The translations under genes and the position numbers were made by a program. Below, piece after piece: positions 37,662-39,809 of a DNA stretch of 39,809 nucleotides. Under the pieces are notes generated by a model. It saw only the letters and a program-made list of their open reading frames with translations. It was not told where the DNA came from and searched no databases. Position 1 is the stretch's first letter. Each line of letters opens with the position of its first letter. Origin of the DNA: Gastranaerophilus sp045639085 (GTDB lineage Bacteria; Cyanobacteriota; Vampirovibrionia; Gastranaerophilales; Gastranaerophilaceae); contig JAZUCM010000074.1 in NCBI GenBank assembly GCA_045639085.1, forward strand, positions 1 to 39,809. The letters run 5' to 3'.

Positions 37662-39725
37662 ATGACTATTAAAAAACTTACTGTGGCAGCAGCAATTGCC
37701 GTTGGAATAGTAACGGGTTCCTTGAATCAAGCAATGGCTACCTGCCCATGCACAAACGCTCAAACAATCGCGCCTTGTGCAGAAGCATTACCTGTAGTTA
37801 CAGGCGGAGCTTGTCCGTGTGACACCACTCCACAAACAACTTGCAACAAATGCAAAAAATCTTTCGATGAATGTGATTGCGACAGAACACCAGATCCTTG
37901 CAACGACCCTTGCAACTTACCTAAAGACGATTGCGGTTGCAAAGACGCTGATCTAAGCTGTGAACCGGATCCCGAACCGGCTTGTGCAGCTTGCGCTCAA
38001 ACCGGCAAACCTTCTCGCAAAGACATGAAACAAGTTTACGGTTACCCCAACGCTATTTACGGAACAAACAACTACGTGGGTGAGCCGGCTAACTCAATCC
38101 TTTCAACAGAAAACACCCTAAACGGATGTTCTGCGCCTCGCATGTCTTCCGGCATAAACGGCGTGACTGTTGCAACTGACGGCCAAGTTACCGGCGCTGC
38201 AAGCCACATCCCTTGCTTAAATGAAGCTCCGGATAGATACAATGGCATTCAGATCATGAGAAACGAAAGAACAATGGACGGCAACAACTGCCCTATCGAA
38301 ATCCAAACTTCTAACTCAATCGACGCAGTGAAGAAAACCATCGTCCCTTTCGACATGAACGCAGCCCTTTCTGACATGGGTATCAACAACACCACTGGTG
38401 CTGCAGCTAACTTAGGCTACACAGGCGAATGCGCATTTCCAGACGTTCCAAACGGCTACTGGGCTGCTTGCGACATCGACAAACTCGCTATGAATGACGT
38501 TGTTGTCGGCTACCCTGACGGCTACTTCAAGCCTAACAAAAACATCTCTCGCGCAGAATTTGCCACTATGCTAGTTAAAGGCTTCAACCTTGACTGCGAT
38601 ATGCACAGAACATCAATGTTCAAAGACGTTCCAACATCAAACTGGGCAAACCCTGCTATCGCAAAAGCTGTTGACGAAAACTTGATGACCGGCTACCCTA
38701 ACGGCAAATTTGAACCGGGCAAAAACGTAACTCGCGCAGAAGCTCTTACCACAATCGCTAAAGGCATGACTTGCGACATCGACCAATGCAAAGCTGACGA
38801 AATTCTAAGCAAATACGCAGACGGTGCATCTGTCCCAAGCTGGGCAAGAGTCGCAGTTGCAAAATCATTGTCAAACGGTGCATTAAAAGATTCACCTAAC
38901 CCTAACATGATTATGCCTAACAAAGACGCTTCCCGTGCTGACGTTGCTTCTATGATGCAAACAGTTCGCGTAGCTCTCGGTTACGACACTAACCCAAGAA
39001 CAGCGAACGACATCTGTCCTGCTTGCCCTGTTGCAAACAAAAATACCTTCGTTGAAGAAGAAGAAATCGTTAAAATCCCTACCCTAAAAGTAAAAATGAT
39101 TGACCAAATCACAGCAAAATCTTCACACGTAGGCCAATACTTCAGAGCAAAAACCCTTGAAGATATGACAATCAACGGCCAAAGCTACCCTTGCGGTTCA
39201 GTCGTAACCGGCCAAGTTGTAGAAGTCATAAGACCTTCAGGCTGCGATAAAGGCGCATTAAAATTATCATTCACAAGTATCAAAAACGGCAAATGCTCAG
39301 CAAAATTACCTAAACAAATCTTAACCGCTCAAGTTAACAAATCAAAACAAGTTAACCCTGTAGCAAGACTTGTTGAAATGCCATTTACCCTTGCCGGCTC
39401 AATGATAGGTATTGTCGGCAGAACAGCGGGCGGCATCTTGACCAACGTTGGTAACGCAGCAGAAAACGTAACTAACGACGCAGGTTATATGCTAGGCCAC
39501 GCATTCCAAGGCCAATTCGGTGCAGCTGCAAGAAACCTTGGCGACGGTATCTGGGAAACTGTTAAAGCACCGGTTGATACAACAAGAACTGTATTGTCAG
39601 GTGCAATGGGCTTATTCCAAACTACCGGCGACGAAATTGCTTACCTTGTTGACCCACGCGGACAAAAAATCTCCGCAGTTAATCCAAGAGAACACGTTAC
39701 TATTGCTTTCGGTTGTGCTGAGTAG
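37662..39725 (+). CDS. S-layer homology (SLH) surface protein with Cys-rich N-terminus
   Basis: 687 residues. Sec signal peptide (MTIKKLTVAAAIAVGIVTGSLNQAMA, cleavage near 26), then a mature N-terminal region (28-111) with 16 cysteines in CxC and CxxC spacing. Three SLH repeats follow: about 259-310 (FPDVPNGYWAACDIDKLAMNDVVVGYPDGYFKPNKNISRAEFATMLV), 319-370 and a weaker third at 384-438. SLH domains usually bind pyruvylated peptidoglycan-linked polymers, in cyanobacteria also anchoring the outer membrane to the wall. The C-terminal 473-684 is the domain shared with the exported protein at 24245, including a hydrophobic glycine-rich stretch (573-600). Codon use resembles a highly expressed gene. 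AAGGAGG precedes the ATG. Confidence 0.88.
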   Translation: MTIKKLTVAAAIAVGIVTGSLNQAMATCPCTNAQTIAPCAEALPVVTGGACPCDTTPQTTCNKCKKSFDECDCDRTPDPCNDPCNLPKDDCGCKDADLSCEPDPEPACAACAQTGKPSRKDMKQVYGYPNAIYGTNNYVGEPANSILSTENTLNGCSAPRMSSGINGVTVATDGQVTGAASHIPCLNEAPDRYNGIQIMRNERTMDGNNCPIEIQTSNSIDAVKKTIVPFDMNAALSDMGINNTTGAAANLGYTGECAFPDVPNGYWAACDIDKLAMNDVVVGYPDGYFKPNKNISRAEFATMLVKGFNLDCDMHRTSMFKDVPTSNWANPAIAKAVDENLMTGYPNGKFEPGKNVTRAEALTTIAKGMTCDIDQCKADEILSKYADGASVPSWARVAVAKSLSNGALKDSPNPNMIMPNKDASRADVASMMQTVRVALGYDTNPRTANDICPACPVANKNTFVEEEEIVKIPTLKVKMIDQITAKSSHVGQYFRAKTLEDMTINGQSYPCGSVVTGQVVEVIRPSGCDKGALKLSFTSIKNGKCSAKLPKQILTAQVNKSKQVNPVARLVEMPFTLAGSMIGIVGRTAGGILTNVGNAAENVTNDAGYMLGHAFQGQFGAAARNLGDGIWETVKAPVDTTRTVLSGAMGLFQTTGDEIAYLVDPRGQKISAVNPREHVTIAFGCAE

Positions 39726-39809
39726 TGCACAGGAAAGTATAAGTTGAATAGTTCGTTGCCAAATGAGGCGGTCATGGCGAAGTGGCTCGCCCCCCCTGTT
39801 TTATTATCT

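Overview
The window looks like chromosome from a non-photosynthetic relative of Cyanobacteria, most likely a gut-type Vampirovibrionia/Melainabacteria (Candidatus Gastranaerophilales-like) bacterium. This is inference. The supports are the cyanobacterial-type trio Ycf46-like AAA+ ATPase / DUF1257 (Ycf35-like) / DUF2997 at 13585-15951, a YggS-SepF pair at 16307-17499, an S-layer-homology (SLH) surface protein at 37662-39725, a type IV prepilin-like protein, AT-rich DNA and the absence of any photosynthesis gene. No rRNA, tRNA or CRISPR array was recognised.

Layout. 1-4998: rRNA methyltransferase RlmD, a RelA/SpoT-like nucleotidyltransferase, NAD kinase, a CheR-like methyltransferase and an orphan LuxR-type HTH protein. 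5002-8860 (minus strand): apparent operon lysA - cdaA (c-di-AMP synthase) - YitT membrane protein - CooC-like ATPase. 8961-13474: secreted phospholipase-D-like protein, exported vWA protein, CHASE2-GGDEF cyclase and a 56-residue ORF. 13585-15951: the Ycf46 trio. 15976-17672: a gene-free, hairpin-rich stretch, then yggS-sepF closed by a strong terminator. 17797-19842: two small paralogous genes flanking a ribbon-helix-helix gene, a lineage-specific 107-residue protein, and folD. 19899-22035: GNAT acetyltransferase with partner, exported carbonic anhydrase, DUF378 protein. 22196-24180: accessory cluster of an HNH-like protein, a ParDE toxin-antitoxin pair and an XRE regulator. 24245-30140: exported protein, BlaI-like repressor, glycosyltransferase, apt, TPR protein, Y-family polymerase. 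30215-31605: prepilin with an unusual leader RNA and an in-frame repeat insertion. 31706-35067: gap, ZIP transporter, ArsB/NhaD-type transporter. 35123-37510: small regulators and a hipBA module with three evenly spaced operators. 37662-39725: SLH protein.

Themes. Two nucleotide second-messenger enzymes (c-di-AMP, c-di-GMP) and a possible third (RelA/SpoT fold) lie within 13 kb. Two toxin-antitoxin modules are present. The best candidates for undescribed biology are: (a) a short N-terminal Ser/Thr-Phe-Lys/Ser-Ala/Gly/Ser tag shared by otherwise unrelated proteins; (b) the prepilin 5' leader, which folds its Shine-Dalgarno into a hairpin behind a G10 tract, with a 210-bp palindrome-bounded element inserted in frame in the leader peptide; (c) a domain shared by the exported protein at 24245 and the C-terminus of the SLH protein; (d) hipBA operators at exact 50-bp spacing; (e) promoters whose -10 box lies 6-7 bases before the start codon, implying leaderless mRNAs.
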